The notes under the pieces: generated by a model | What the model was told of the DNA's origin: nothing | Databases searched by the model: none | The model's input: only the letters and a program-made list of their open reading frames with translations | Source: Lachnospiraceae bacterium | GTDB lineage: Bacteria > Bacillota > Clostridia > Lachnospirales > Anaerotignaceae | Assembly: GCA_910576545.1 (NCBI GenBank) | Contig: CAJTKM010000024.1 | Location: 1 to 52,254 of the forward strand | Length of the DNA stretch: 52,254 bases | Reading direction: 5' to 3' | Translations under genes and position numbers: made by a program | Part shown: piece after piece, positions 26,047 through 36,241 of the stretch | Layout of the letters: each line of letters opens with the position of its first letter | How positions within the stretch are numbered: the stretch's first letter is position 1

Positions 26047-26244
26047 ATCCATCCCCTCCCTTAGAAAAGATATGAACAGGCGGAAAAATTAAGACCTTTT
26101 GAACGGTAAGCAGTGCGCTGTCTGCTTATTTTTGAGGCAGTTTAAGGAAATCTTATAAAATACGTAAGAGAGAAGAAAGGAAAATTGCTTTGATTTAGCA
26201 GGAATTTCTGTTATAATAACTTGAATAAGGGGGTAAGTAGAATT

Positions 26245-28956
26245 ATGGACGAAATACAAAACACGAGGCGGTCGGCAAATAAGCCTCCTGAACGGGACAG
26301 CCGTTCCCATAACCAGAAAGGGAAGCGAAGGCGCAGACGTAAGAAAAAAAGCGTGCTGGGCTCAATCGCCAAGGTACTTCTTGTTACGGGCGTCATTGTC
26401 GTTTTTGCAGTGGCAGGCGCAGGGCTGGGTACGGTATTCGGCATTCTGCAAAGCACGGAAATGCTCAATACGTCTGACATTGTGCCGGAATCGTATACCT
26501 CGGTCATATTTGACGGGGCGGGCAACACCATCGACAAGCTGCATGGTACGGAAAACCGCGAATATGTAAAGCTGTCAGGCATTACGTCAAATCTGCAGAA
26601 CGCTGTTGTTGCCATAGAGGACGAAAGATTCTACAAGCATAACGGCATTGATATGCGCGGCATTATGCGTGCTATGAAGCAGAATATTGTGGATTCTGTT
26701 GCGACGAAAAAGATTTCGTTTTCTCAGGGTGCGAGTACGATAACGCAGCAGCTTTTGAAAAATGAGGTGCTGAGCAGCGAAAAGAAGGTTGAACGTAAAA
26801 TAAAGGAACAGTATCTGGCGGTTTCACTGGAAAAGGCACTGGAAAAACAGCTAGGCTCCAAAGAAGCGGCGAAAAAATATATTCTGGAATTATATTTGAA
26901 TACAATCAGTCTGCATCATGGCCTGCATGGTGTGGAGGCGGCTTCTCTGTATTATTTCGGCAAGCACGCCGGAGAGCTGACATTGGCGGAATCGGCTATG
27001 ATTGCGGGAATTACGAAAAACCCCAGTGTTTACGCGCCGGACGCGAATCAGGAGGAAAGCCGGAAACGCCAGCTGACGGTGCTGGGCAAAATGAAGGATC
27101 TGGAATATATCACTGCGGAGCAGTACAACGAAGCTGTGGCGGAGGATATTTTCGGGCATCTGGTCTGCAAGGACACCTCATCAGAGGAGAGCGGCAACGC
27201 CAAGCACAGTTACTTTGTGGAGGCGGCGATTGACCAGATTGCGCAGGACTTGATAGAAAAACGCTCTTATAACCGCGCACAGGCATATAACATGATTTAC
27301 AGCGGCGGTCTGCAAATCCATCTGACGGTGGATTCCCGTATGCAGGAGATCTTGGAGGCGTCAATGAAGGATGACAGCCTGTTCCCGCCCAGTGACGGTA
27401 CGCTGGACGTGACGTACCTGATTTCTGTGCAGGATACATCGAACCCTGACGAAAACAGCAACCAGTCGCATTATGAACGCAAGGCAACAGTGCATAGCGA
27501 GGACGAGGTTGACGCGTTTGTGGAAAGCGTAAAGGCGGAACTGCTGGACAGTACGCATACGCTTGTGCTGGATAAGGTGACGGTTTCCAAGTCCCTTCAG
27601 GCGGCAATGGTAATCATGGACCAGCATAACGGTGAATTGAAAGCATTGGTTGGCGGGCGCGGCGAAAAGCCCGGTGATTCTGTTTTCAACAGGGCGACTC
27701 AGGCTCTGCGCCAGCAGGGTTCGGCTATGAAGCCGCTGGCGGCTTATGCTCCGGCGATAGATACGGGTCTTTTGATGCCCGGCTCCACCATCATAGATGA
27801 ACCCGTTACCTATGGCAGCTGGTCACCCAAGAACTGGGACGGCAAATATATCGGCCCGACGACAGTGCGCAGGGGTATCTGGCATTCCATGAACGTGCTG
27901 GCGGTCAAGACGTTTATGATGGTTACGGCGGATGTATCGTATGATTACCTGCTGAAATTTGGCTTTACAACGATTACGGACAAGGACAAAGCCGCAACGA
28001 CTGCACTGGGCGGTCTGACAACAGGCGTTTCTACGCTGGAAATGACGGCGGCATACGCAAGTATGGCTAACGGAGGCACGTACCGCCAGCCGATGTTCTA
28101 TTCCGTGGTTTACGACCATGAGGGCAATGTGCTTTTGAGTGCGGAGGATACGGAAACGCATCAGGTTCTGAAGCCCACAACGGCATATATGCTGACGGAT
28201 ATGATGAAGGACGTTATTACCCGCGGCACAGGCGGTCAGGCAAGAATCAGCGGCATGACTGTTGCAGGCAAGACGGGTACAACGAACGATACGAAGGACT
28301 TGACGTTCTATGGATATACACCGTATTACACCGGCGGTATCTGGATGGGCTATGATACGGCGAAAACCATCGCCAGCGGCAGTGCGCACCTGCAGATTTG
28401 GCGCACAGTCATGCAGAAGATACACCAGGAGCAGGGATTGACGGATAAGGAAATCATGGCACGTCCTGATGGAATTGTGACGCAGACCTATTGCAGTGCG
28501 ACAGGGCTTGCACCAACAGAGCTTTGCAGTCAGGATTATTATGGCTTCGGTACACACAGTGACCTTGCGGCTTCTGATTTCAACATCGGCGGTGCCTGCA
28601 ATCTGCATAAGGCGTTTACAGTCTGCACGGAATCCGGCAAGATTGCTGCGCCTACCTGCCCTGAGGATTGTAAGATGTCTGTTGTGCTGGCAGTTTCCGA
28701 TGGCGGTTCGATACTGGGTAAATCGACAGAGGGCAAAATGGATATTGACGTTAATGCAGTCTGCGATATGAGCCATACACCGACACAGCCGGAATACCCG
28801 CAGCAGCCGCCGTATGTAGACCCGGTTTATCCCGAAGGGCCTACGGTGCCGCCGGAGGAACAGATTCCCGATATGCCAAATGAACCGGAGGATAATTTTG
28901 AGGATTATATCCCCGAAAATGAAATCTGGGGCGGCGGGGAATTTGGTATCCAATGA
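26245..28956 (+). CDS. class A penicillin-binding protein (PBP1A-type)
   Basis: This bifunctional enzyme polymerises and cross-links peptidoglycan outside the membrane. The 903-residue protein has a basic cytoplasmic N-terminus (RRRRKKKS), a membrane segment near residues 40-65 and a GT51 transglycosylase domain (VVAIEDERFYKHNGID; FSQGASTITQQL). The transpeptidase domain has SAMKPL (catalytic Ser), SMN and GKTGTT motifs. A Pro/Glu-rich tail of about 70 residues ends it, as in many Clostridia. AGGGGG precedes the ATG. It appears monocistronic. Confidence 0.95.
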   Translation: MDEIQNTRRSANKPPERDSRSHNQKGKRRRRRKKKSVLGSIAKVLLVTGVIVVFAVAGAGLGTVFGILQSTEMLNTSDIVPESYTSVIFDGAGNTIDKLHGTENREYVKLSGITSNLQNAVVAIEDERFYKHNGIDMRGIMRAMKQNIVDSVATKKISFSQGASTITQQLLKNEVLSSEKKVERKIKEQYLAVSLEKALEKQLGSKEAAKKYILELYLNTISLHHGLHGVEAASLYYFGKHAGELTLAESAMIAGITKNPSVYAPDANQEESRKRQLTVLGKMKDLEYITAEQYNEAVAEDIFGHLVCKDTSSEESGNAKHSYFVEAAIDQIAQDLIEKRSYNRAQAYNMIYSGGLQIHLTVDSRMQEILEASMKDDSLFPPSDGTLDVTYLISVQDTSNPDENSNQSHYERKATVHSEDEVDAFVESVKAELLDSTHTLVLDKVTVSKSLQAAMVIMDQHNGELKALVGGRGEKPGDSVFNRATQALRQQGSAMKPLAAYAPAIDTGLLMPGSTIIDEPVTYGSWSPKNWDGKYIGPTTVRRGIWHSMNVLAVKTFMMVTADVSYDYLLKFGFTTITDKDKAATTALGGLTTGVSTLEMTAAYASMANGGTYRQPMFYSVVYDHEGNVLLSAEDTETHQVLKPTTAYMLTDMMKDVITRGTGGQARISGMTVAGKTGTTNDTKDLTFYGYTPYYTGGIWMGYDTAKTIASGSAHLQIWRTVMQKIHQEQGLTDKEIMARPDGIVTQTYCSATGLAPTELCSQDYYGFGTHSDLAASDFNIGGACNLHKAFTVCTESGKIAAPTCPEDCKMSVVLAVSDGGSILGKSTEGKMDIDVNAVCDMSHTPTQPEYPQQPPYVDPVYPEGPTVPPEEQIPDMPNEPEDNFEDYIPENEIWGGGEFGIQ

Positions 28957-29200
28957 TGAAAGGAAAAGGCGGCAGGAAGGAAAGGGGATACGGAAGATAG
29001 CTGGCCCCGCGCACAGCGGGCGGCGGGGAATTCAGGCCATAGTCAACATAATGCGGTGAACGGCTTTTCATTCTTTCCTCTGGACAATTTTGAAGTGTGC
29101 GTGTATACGCAGTGGGCGTATGGTGACCCATGAAATTTTTTTCAGTCCGCAAATTGGCGTATTTTGCAGGGAAAATAGTGGATTCTGCCCGAATTACTCA

Positions 29201-29229
29201 TTGACAGCGCAAGAAATTTATGGTAGTAT
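29201..29229 (+). promoter_or_regulatory. promoter of the cold-shock gene
   Basis: TTGACA (29201-29206) and TAGTAT (29224-29229) are 17 bases apart. The remaining part of the 316-base gap after the PBP gene holds only a near-palindrome TGCGTGTATACGCA at about 29098-29111. Confidence 0.75.
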
Positions 29230-29272
29230 CAAGCTGTCAAGGTATTTATCTATTTAGGTAGGAGGATTTGCA

Positions 29273-29473
29273 ATGAAAAAAGGTACAGTAAAATGGTTCA
29301 ATGCGGAAAAAGGTTTCGGTTTCATTTCCGTACCTGGTGAAGACGATGTATTCGTACACTTCTCCGCAATCCAGGCCGAAGGTTACAAGACACTGGAAGA
29401 AGGTCAGGAAGTAGAGTTTGAAGTAGTACAGGGCGCGAAAGGCCCTCAGGCTGCAAACGTAACACGTGCTTAA
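29273..29473 (+). CDS. cold-shock protein (CspA family)
   Basis: This 66-residue OB-fold protein carries RNP1 (KGFGFI) and RNP2 (VFVHF) motifs. It binds single-stranded RNA and DNA and acts as an RNA chaperone. AGGAGG lies 6 bases before the ATG. It has its own promoter and a terminator at about 29546-29597, so it is a single-gene unit. Confidence 0.97.
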   Translation: MKKGTVKWFNAEKGFGFISVPGEDDVFVHFSAIQAEGYKTLEEGQEVEFEVVQGAKGPQAANVTRA

Positions 29474-29545
29474 TCGATTTGAGATTATTGAAGCCCTGAT
29501 GCGAAAGCATTGAGACCATATATTTGAAGTTGGTTATGCAGGAAA

Positions 29546-29597
29546 GACTCTCCGTTTCGGGTGGCGTGATGCCGCTTGAGGCGGGGAGCTTTTTTGT
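29546..29597 (+). terminator. Rho-independent terminator after csp
   Basis: CTCTCCGTTTC pairs with GAGGCGGGGAG, with a GGCGTGATGCC hairpin inside, followed by CTTTTTTG. Confidence 0.65.
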
Positions 29598-29704
29598 TGC
29601 TTTTGGGAAAAAATTTTCCGGAATGATTGCATAGGGATATGTGCTGTGTTACAATACAATGATGTATACAGGGAAAATTGAGAGCGAATGGAGCATTTAT
29701 TATT

Positions 29705-31537
29705 ATGGAACAGAAAATGGAATCAATCAGAAATGTCGCAATTATCGCCCATGTTGACCATGGGAAAACTACGCTTGTAGACCAGCTGCTTCGCCAGAGC
29801 GGAACTTTCCGCACAAATCAGGTGGTACAGGAGCGGGTGATGGATAGCGGCGATATCGAACGGGAGCGCGGCATAACTATACTTTCCAAAAATACGGCCG
29901 TGCAGTATGGCGATATGAAAATCAATATTATAGATACACCGGGACATGCCGATTTTGGCGGCGAAGTGGAACGCGTGCTGAAAATGGTAGATGGCGTTGT
30001 GCTGGTGGTGGATGCGTTTGAGGGGCCTATGCCGCAGACGAAATTTGTGCTGCGCAAGGCGCTGGAGCTGAACCACCCTGTTGTGGTCTGCGTGAATAAG
30101 GTGGACAGGCCTGAGGCACGCCCTGATGAAGTGGTTGACGAGGTGCTGGAGCTGTTCATGGAATTAGATGCGAACGATGACCAGCTGGATTCCCCGTTTG
30201 TGTTTGCTTCTGCAAGGGGCGGCTATGCTTCAAAGGAAGCGGGCGCAAGGGAAGGCGATATGAAACCGCTGTTTGAAGCGATTATACAGCATATCCCTGC
30301 ACCGAAGGGTGACCCCGATGCACCGTTGCAGGCGTTGATTTCTACGATTGATTACAGTGAATATGTGGGGCGTATCGGTATCGGCAAGATTGAAAACGGC
30401 ACGATTCACGTCAATGACGAGGTTGTTGTGCTGAACATGCATAATGCAGATACACGCAAGAAGCTGAGGATTACAAAGCTGTATGTTTTCAATGGATTGC
30501 AGAGGGTTGAGGTCAAGGAGGCCGGCGTAGGCAATATTGTCGCATTGAGCGGTATTGAAAATATTATGATTGGCGATACAATCTGTTCGCCGGAAAAGCC
30601 GGAAGCCCTGCCTTTTGTAAAGATTTCTGAACCGACGCTTTCCATGAATTTTCTGGTAAACGACAGCCCGTTTGCAGGGACGGAGGGGAAATTTGTGACT
30701 TCCCGCCACCTGCGCGACAGGCTGTATAAGGAATTGAATACGGACGTAAGCCTGCGCGTGGAGGATACGGAATCTATGGACTGCATCAAGGTTTCCGGCA
30801 GGGGCGAACTGCATCTTTCCATACTGATTGAAACGCTGCGGCGCGAAGGCTATGAATTTCAGGTTTCCAAGCCGGAGGTATTGTTCCGCGAAATCGACGG
30901 GAAAAAATGTGAGCCTATGGAGGCTGTGACGATTGATGTGCCGGAGGATTTCGTAGGAAGTGTCATTGAAAAGCTGGGCGGCAGAAAGGGCGAACTGCGA
31001 AATATGTATCCTTCCAAGGGCGGATATACGCGGCTGGAATTTTCGATTCCCGCAAGGGGACTGATTGGCTATCGTGGCGAATTTATGACGGATACGAAGG
31101 GGAACGGGATACTGAATTCTGTATTCGATGATTATGAGCCATATAAAGGAGATATCCCGACGCGTTCACAGGGGTCTTTGGTGGCTTTTGAAAGCGGCGA
31201 AGCGATTACCTATGGGCTTTATAACGCACAGGAACGAGGCGACCTGTTTATTGGCGCTGGCGTGAAGGTGTACGAAGGTATGGTTGTTGGACGGAACGCG
31301 CGGGCAGATGATATGGATATTAACGTCTGTAAGAAAAAACAGCTGACCAATATCCGTTCCAGCAGTTCAGACGAATCCCTGCGGCTGACACCGCCGATAC
31401 AGATGTCTTTAGAGCAGTGCATGGAGTTTATCAGTGAGGACGAGCTGCTGGAGGTGACGCCGCAGAGCCTGCGCATGCGCAAGAAGATACTGGACAACAA
31501 TCTTCGGAGAAAGCACAGGATACACGGCGGAAATTAA
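29705..31537 (+). CDS. typA: ribosome-associated GTPase TypA/BipA
   Basis: TypA is a translational GTPase linked to 50S assembly and stress growth. The 610-residue protein has G1 AHVDHGKTT at residue 14, the switch region [16 protein letters not shown] and NKVDRPEA. The EF-G-like domains and the TypA-specific C-terminus ([38 protein letters not shown]) follow. The start at 29705 gives the standard N-terminus, with GGAG about 12 bases upstream. Confidence 0.96.
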   Translation: MEQKMESIRNVAIIAHVDHGKTTLVDQLLRQSGTFRTNQVVQERVMDSGDIERERGITILSKNTAVQYGDMKINIIDTPGHADFGGEVERVLKMVDGVVLVVDAFEGPMPQTKFVLRKALELNHPVVVCVNKVDRPEARPDEVVDEVLELFMELDANDDQLDSPFVFASARGGYASKEAGAREGDMKPLFEAIIQHIPAPKGDPDAPLQALISTIDYSEYVGRIGIGKIENGTIHVNDEVVVLNMHNADTRKKLRITKLYVFNGLQRVEVKEAGVGNIVALSGIENIMIGDTICSPEKPEALPFVKISEPTLSMNFLVNDSPFAGTEGKFVTSRHLRDRLYKELNTDVSLRVEDTESMDCIKVSGRGELHLSILIETLRREGYEFQVSKPEVLFREIDGKKCEPMEAVTIDVPEDFVGSVIEKLGGRKGELRNMYPSKGGYTRLEFSIPARGLIGYRGEFMTDTKGNGILNSVFDDYEPYKGDIPTRSQGSLVAFESGEAITYGLYNAQERGDLFIGAGVKVYEGMVVGRNARADDMDINVCKKKQLTNIRSSSSDESLRLTPPIQMSLEQCMEFISEDELLEVTPQSLRMRKKILDNNLRRKHRIHGGN

Positions 31538-31558
31538 AGACAAAAAGAAAGATGAAAG

Positions 31559-31765
31559 ACCATAGGGCTCTGCCCCACTGCCCCGCGAGGGCTTTCAGTC
31601 CTTGACCCATTTGCCGGAAAACTGCGTTTTCCGGAAAGGATTTTTACTGTATTTTGCCCAGATGAAGATATAGAGAATTTGCATTGAAAAATGGATTTAG
31701 CTTCCAACCGCATGAAATGCGGTTGGCAAATGGGTCAAGGGGCAAAGCCCCCAAGGTCTTAGAAA
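31559..31765. repeat. inverted pair of the interspersed intergenic repeat
   Basis: GGCAAATGGGTCAAGG at 31725-31740 has an exact inverted copy at 31600-31615, each attached to a GGGG/GAGCCC block of the repeat family. The segment between contains two short hairpins (GGAAAACTGCGTTTTCC, CCAACCGCATGAAATGCGGTTGG). The right copy ends 15 bases before the flippase start. Confidence 0.6.
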
Positions 31766-31778
31766 ACAGAGGTGCGTT

Positions 31779-33407
31779 ATGGCGGAACAGACAAGAAAAA
31801 AAGGTTCTTTTGTCAAGCAGGCGGCGATATTAGCGTTCGCTGGGCTTTTGACGCGCTTTTTAGGCTTCGTTTACCGCCTTCCGCTGACAAACCTTATCGG
31901 CGATTCAGGCAATGCCATTTATGCTGGTGCATACTATATCTATACATTCCTGCTTATCCTGTCCTCCGCAGGGCTTCCGGCGGCTATTTCCAAGCTGGTT
32001 TCTGAACGCATCACGCTGAAACAGTACCGCAACGCGCACAGGGTGTTTCAGGTTGCTTTGTGCATTTCTTCATCGATGGGGCTTTTGTTTGCGGTGCTGA
32101 TGTTTTTTGTGGCGGAGAATCTGGCAGCGCTGATTGAAATACCAAACAGCTACTATTCTATTCTGGTACTCTGCCCGACGTTGGTTATTGTGGCGGTAAT
32201 GTCGGTATTCCGCGGGTATTTCCAGGGTATGAACACCATGGTGCCTACGGCAGTTTCCCAGATTATTGAACAGATATTCAACGCTTTTTTCAGCGTTTAT
32301 CTGGCGTATGTGTTTATTGGCATGGCTGTGCCGGAGGGACAGAAAAATATCCCGCTGGCGGCGGCGGGCGGCACAATGGGCACAGGCGTCGGAGCGGCGG
32401 CAGGGCTTTTGGTTGTTTTGTTCAGCTATTCGCTGATACGTCCGGATATTATGCGGCGAACCCGGCGGTGCTGGCAGGAATATGAAGAAGGCAGACGTGA
32501 GCTTGCCGGAATGGTAATCAAAACAGCATGGCCGATTATTGCAGGTACGGCTGTTTTCAGTATTACGAACCTTATCGATATGGTCATGGTTATGAAAATA
32601 CTGACGGGGAGCGGTTTCTCCGAAGCACAGGCAGAGGTGCTTTACGGTCAGCTTTCGGGGAAATATGTGACGCTGAGCACGCTGCCCGTTGCGATTTCTA
32701 CGGCGATTGCCACAGCTGCTTTGCCGAGTATTGCAGCTTCTGTGAAACGGCGGGAGCGCGGTGTCATTCACCGGAAAATGAACCTGACTATGCGGACTTC
32801 CATGATTATTTCAGTACCGGCGGCAATCGGTATTACCGTTCTGGGACCGGAAATTCTCCGTATGCTGTTCCCTGACGCAAGCGATGGCGGCGCGCTGCTG
32901 ACGGTCGGCGGGATTTCGGTTATCTTTCTTGCACTTTGTCAGACAACGACGGGCATTTTGCAGGGAATCAACCATATCAAGGTGCCGGTGATGGGTGCGT
33001 TGCTGGGGGCGATTACAAAGACGGTTTTGAATTATTTCCTGATTGCCATACCGGAGCTGAACGTATTGGGCGCGGTGCTTTCCACAACGGGATGCTACTT
33101 TGTGGCGGCGGTGTTTGACGTCTGTATGCTTTCGCGCATTACGGGCGTGCGGTTCGACTTTATGGGTTGTTTCCTGAAACCCGTCATAGGGTCGGCGGTT
33201 ATGGGGGCGGCGGCAGTCGGGGTTTACCGTGTGATTTTTATGCTTTATCCCAATAATACGCTGGCGACGCTGCTGGCTATCCTGTTTGCTATGGCGGTGT
33301 ATGGAGCAGTGATGCTGCTGATAAAGGGAATCCGCGAGGAGGATTTGCAGAATGTGCCGGGCGGCGGGAAAATGGTTCGCGTGCTGAGAAGGTATGGAAT
33401 GCTTTAG
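31779..33407 (+). CDS. MOP-superfamily lipid flippase, SpoVB/Wzx-like
   Basis: This 542-residue integral membrane protein has about 14 segments. It opens with the family signature QAAILAFAGLLTRFLGFVYRLPLTNLIGD. It belongs to the polysaccharide-biosynthesis branch of the MOP exporters, which flips lipid-linked sugars; SpoVB and MurJ-like proteins of Bacillota act in cortex or wall synthesis. AGAGGTG lies before the ATG. It follows the repeat block at 31559-31765 and is not overlapped with typA. Confidence 0.88.
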   Translation: MAEQTRKKGSFVKQAAILAFAGLLTRFLGFVYRLPLTNLIGDSGNAIYAGAYYIYTFLLILSSAGLPAAISKLVSERITLKQYRNAHRVFQVALCISSSMGLLFAVLMFFVAENLAALIEIPNSYYSILVLCPTLVIVAVMSVFRGYFQGMNTMVPTAVSQIIEQIFNAFFSVYLAYVFIGMAVPEGQKNIPLAAAGGTMGTGVGAAAGLLVVLFSYSLIRPDIMRRTRRCWQEYEEGRRELAGMVIKTAWPIIAGTAVFSITNLIDMVMVMKILTGSGFSEAQAEVLYGQLSGKYVTLSTLPVAISTAIATAALPSIAASVKRRERGVIHRKMNLTMRTSMIISVPAAIGITVLGPEILRMLFPDASDGGALLTVGGISVIFLALCQTTTGILQGINHIKVPVMGALLGAITKTVLNYFLIAIPELNVLGAVLSTTGCYFVAAVFDVCMLSRITGVRFDFMGCFLKPVIGSAVMGAAAVGVYRVIFMLYPNNTLATLLAILFAMAVYGAVMLLIKGIREEDLQNVPGGGKMVRVLRRYGML

Positions 33408-33475
33408 AAAATTTCAGACTTGCAGTATGGAAGTGTTTTTTTTGACAAATAGACTGTATTAGTAATTTGTAAATG

Positions 33476-33518
33476 TAATTGCTAAAAAATGAAAATCTAT
33501 CAAAATTTTTAGCAATTA
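33476..33518. repeat. perfect 13-bp inverted repeat
   Basis: TAATTGCTAAAAA (33476-33488) and TTTTTAGCAATTA (33506-33518) are exact complements around a 17-base AT-rich loop. It lies between the flippase gene and uvrC, so it could be a terminator or an operator. Confidence 0.6.
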
Positions 33519-33558
33519 TATATTAAATGTTTCCTCAGACGCTTGAAAAGCGGCTGAA

Positions 33559-33622
33559 AATGGGTCAAGGGATGAAACCCCTTGCGGGGGAGTTGGGAGC
33601 AGAGCCCCCTGGGTTTTTATCC
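33559..33622 (+). repeat. interspersed intergenic repeat, copy before uvrC
   Basis: The segment contains ATGGGTCAAGGGATGAAACC, CCTTGCGGGGGAGTTGGGAG and CAGAGCCCCCTGGGTTTTT, the clearest copy of the family. It ends about 20 bases before the uvrC start codon. Confidence 0.6.
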
Positions 33623-33640
33623 CTGAAAAGGCGGTGGAGT

Positions 33641-35494
33641 ATGTTTGATATTGCGGAGGAATTGAAAAAACTGCCCCGGAAACCGGGGGTTTATCTCATG
33701 AAGGACGCGGACGGCCACGTGATTTATGTTGGCAAGGCTGTGAGCCTGCGCAGCCGCGTGCGCCAGTATTTCCAGAGCAGCAGAAACCAGACCGCCAAAA
33801 CCCGCTCTATGGTACCCCATATTCAGGAATTTGAATATATCGTCACAGATTCGGAGAAAGAGGCGCTTATTTTAGAGTGCAACCTTATCAAAAAATACCA
33901 CCCGTATTACAATATTCTGCTGAAGGACGATAAAACATACCCCTATATCAAGGTGACGGTGCAGGAAATGTTTCCGCGGATTTTTGTAACGCGGCGGCTG
34001 GAAAAAGATAAGGCAAAGTATTACGGTCCGTTTACGGACGTGCTTGCGATGCGGGAAACAGTAGAAACGCTTCACAAGCTGTTCCCCATCCGCAAATGCC
34101 GCAAAAGCCTGCCCAGGGAAATCGGCAGGGAGCGCCCCTGTCTGAACCACCATATTGGCCAATGCATCGCGCCATGCGGCGGGCAGGTCAGCCAGAAGGA
34201 ATATTTGGAATATATCCGCGATGCGATGGATTTTCTGGAAGGCAAGCATGAGGATATTTTGAAGAAAATGCAGAAAGAAATGCAGGCGGCGGCGGAAGAA
34301 ATGGAGTTTGAAAAGGCAGCTTCCCTGCGGGATAAAATCCGCTCCATTCAAAGTGTTGCGCAGAAACAGAAAATGGCAAACATGGGCATGGAAAACGCGG
34401 ACGTCATTGCGTTTGTGCGGGCGTACGAGGAGTGTCTGGTGCAGGTGTTCTTTATACGGGACGGCAAAATGACGGGGCGCGAAAATTTCACGCTGACTGC
34501 GCCTGAGGAGCAAAGCCGCAGCGAGATACTGACGGCGTTCGTCAAGCAGTTTTACAGCGGGACGGCGTATATTCCGAAGGAAATCATATTGCAGGAACCT
34601 TTGACGGAGGAAAGCGCGCTGATTGGGGAATACCTTTCCGAGCGGCGCGGCGCGAAAGTCGCGCTGACTGTGCCGGTGAAGGGAGAAAAACGCAAGCTGG
34701 TGGAGCTGGCGCATAAAAACGCCATGCTGATATTTGAGCAGTTCGGCGAAAAACTCCGGCGGGAGGAAAAACGCACGAAAGGTGCGATGGAGGAAATCCG
34801 TCAGGCGCTGGGTCTTCGGGGAACGCTGAACCGTGTGGAGGCTTACGATATTTCTAACACACAGGGCTTTGAATCTGTCGGCTCCATGGTGGTTTTTGAG
34901 GACGGGAAAGCGAAAAACAGCGATTACCGGAAATTTAAGATAAAGACGGTAATTGGTGCGAATGATTATGCATCTATGCGTGAAGTTATCACGCGGCGGC
35001 TGAATCACGCGCTTCGGGAAAAAGCCGAAGGCAAAACCAGCAGCTTTACGCGCCTGCCGGATTTGATACTGATGGACGGCGGCAAAACACAGGTACACGC
35101 GGCAGAGGAGGTTCTGATGGAGTTTGGCATGAATATTCCCGTCTGCGGCATGGTGAAGGACGACAGGCACAGGACGCGAGGGCTCTTGTTCCGGGAGGAA
35201 GAAAAAAATATCCCGCTGACGTCTGAGGGCTTTAAGCTGGTGACGCGCATACAGGACGAGGTACACCGTTTTGCCATCACATACCACAGAAAGCTGCGGC
35301 AGGAGCGGAATCTCCATTCCATTCTGGACGATATTAAAGGCATCGGGGAAGTGCGGCGCAAGGCACTGATGCGGCATTTCGGCTCGATTGAGGAAATCGC
35401 GAAAGCGGAGGTAGGCGACCTGCTGGAGGTGGAGGAAATGAATATCCCTTCGGCAGAACAGGTGTATGCCTTTTTCCATCGGGAGGAATCCTGA
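33641..35494 (+). CDS. uvrC: excinuclease ABC subunit C
   Basis: UvrC makes both incisions in nucleotide excision repair with UvrAB. The 617-residue protein has the GIY-YIG domain (GVYLMKDADGHVIYVGKA, residues 16-33), a Cys-rich segment (RPCLNHHIGQCIAPCGG) and a UVR motif (EEMEFEKAASLRDKI). The RNase H-like second nuclease (EAYDISNTQGFESVGSMV; LILMDGGKTQV) and terminal helix-hairpin-helix motifs follow. The start at 33641 follows GGTGGAG. It begins immediately after the repeat block. Confidence 0.96.
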   Translation: MFDIAEELKKLPRKPGVYLMKDADGHVIYVGKAVSLRSRVRQYFQSSRNQTAKTRSMVPHIQEFEYIVTDSEKEALILECNLIKKYHPYYNILLKDDKTYPYIKVTVQEMFPRIFVTRRLEKDKAKYYGPFTDVLAMRETVETLHKLFPIRKCRKSLPREIGRERPCLNHHIGQCIAPCGGQVSQKEYLEYIRDAMDFLEGKHEDILKKMQKEMQAAAEEMEFEKAASLRDKIRSIQSVAQKQKMANMGMENADVIAFVRAYEECLVQVFFIRDGKMTGRENFTLTAPEEQSRSEILTAFVKQFYSGTAYIPKEIILQEPLTEESALIGEYLSERRGAKVALTVPVKGEKRKLVELAHKNAMLIFEQFGEKLRREEKRTKGAMEEIRQALGLRGTLNRVEAYDISNTQGFESVGSMVVFEDGKAKNSDYRKFKIKTVIGANDYASMREVITRRLNHALREKAEGKTSSFTRLPDLILMDGGKTQVHAAEEVLMEFGMNIPVCGMVKDDRHRTRGLLFREEEKNIPLTSEGFKLVTRIQDEVHRFAITYHRKLRQERNLHSILDDIKGIGEVRRKALMRHFGSIEEIAKAEVGDLLEVEEMNIPSAEQVYAFFHREES

Positions 35495-35571
35495 TGTATG
35501 GAGATTTCCGTGCAGGGGAAGGATAAAACGATAATCAGGGAGCAGGGACGGAGTTGGAAAGAGGGGATATT

Positions 35572-36216
35572 GTGGAAAAACCGGATATGGCGAAAAAGAG
35601 AAAGTTGCTGCCATTATTTGTTATCATTATCATTTTTGTTATTGTACTTGTTTTTTGTACACTGGGCGGCATATTCCAGGAATGGCTGGGGATACATTCC
35701 AAAGGGCTGCGGTTTTTCCTGGATAACGAAAGGTATTCCGTCGAATATATAGAATGGGACGACATTGAGGACTGTGTCCTCCGGTTCGATTTTAACGACC
35801 CTGAGGCCGCAACGGGACAGGTGGTTTATGAGGAGAATGGCGCAGAAATTGTGGTAACGGATGTTGAGGTGAAATCGGAATATCAGATAGAATTTTGGTT
35901 TGCGGCATCCGGAACGTATGATTTCAAAAAAGGGGAAGGACATTTTATTTCCCCATTCTATACCGTTTTGGACGGCAACACATGGAGGCAGGCGATGCCG
36001 TCGCTCATGTTCCAATATTCAAAAACTGCGTTGAGCACTGAACCGGTTGAACAATACAGTAGCGGCTTTACTTCCGCTACCCCGGAATACGAAAAATTGA
36101 CAAACGAGTTTTCCATCAGTGTTTCCGATTGGACAGACGAAACGGAAAATGCGGAAGAAAGGCCTGTTGAGATAAGATTTTGTAAGCTGTATGAAACGGC
36201 TTGGAACAGGAAATAA
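35572..36216 (+). CDS. membrane-anchored hypothetical protein
   Basis: The 214-residue protein has a basic start, a strong membrane segment at about residues 11-32 (LPLFVIIIIFVIVLVFCTLG) and an extracytoplasmic, acidic domain. I do not recognise the family. The GTG at 35572 is 5-6 bases from GAGGGG; the ATG at 35587 is about 20 bases away. It lies between uvrC and hprK on the same strand and may be cotranscribed with both. Confidence 0.7.
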   Translation: MEKPDMAKKRKLLPLFVIIIIFVIVLVFCTLGGIFQEWLGIHSKGLRFFLDNERYSVEYIEWDDIEDCVLRFDFNDPEAATGQVVYEENGAEIVVTDVEVKSEYQIEFWFAASGTYDFKKGEGHFISPFYTVLDGNTWRQAMPSLMFQYSKTALSTEPVEQYSSGFTSATPEYEKLTNEFSISVSDWTDETENAEERPVEIRFCKLYETAWNRK

Positions 36217-36241
36217 GGACTTTTGCAGAGAGGAGAACGCA

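Noticed and set aside
27823-28953. Long open frame (376 codons) antisense to the class A PBP
   Set aside because: It lies wholly inside a confidently identified gene on the other strand, has no ribosome binding site and resembles no family; it is a codon-bias shadow. The same applies to 33872-35614 opposite uvrC, 41999-43198 opposite the aldehyde dehydrogenase and 18671-19801 opposite the panB-like operon.
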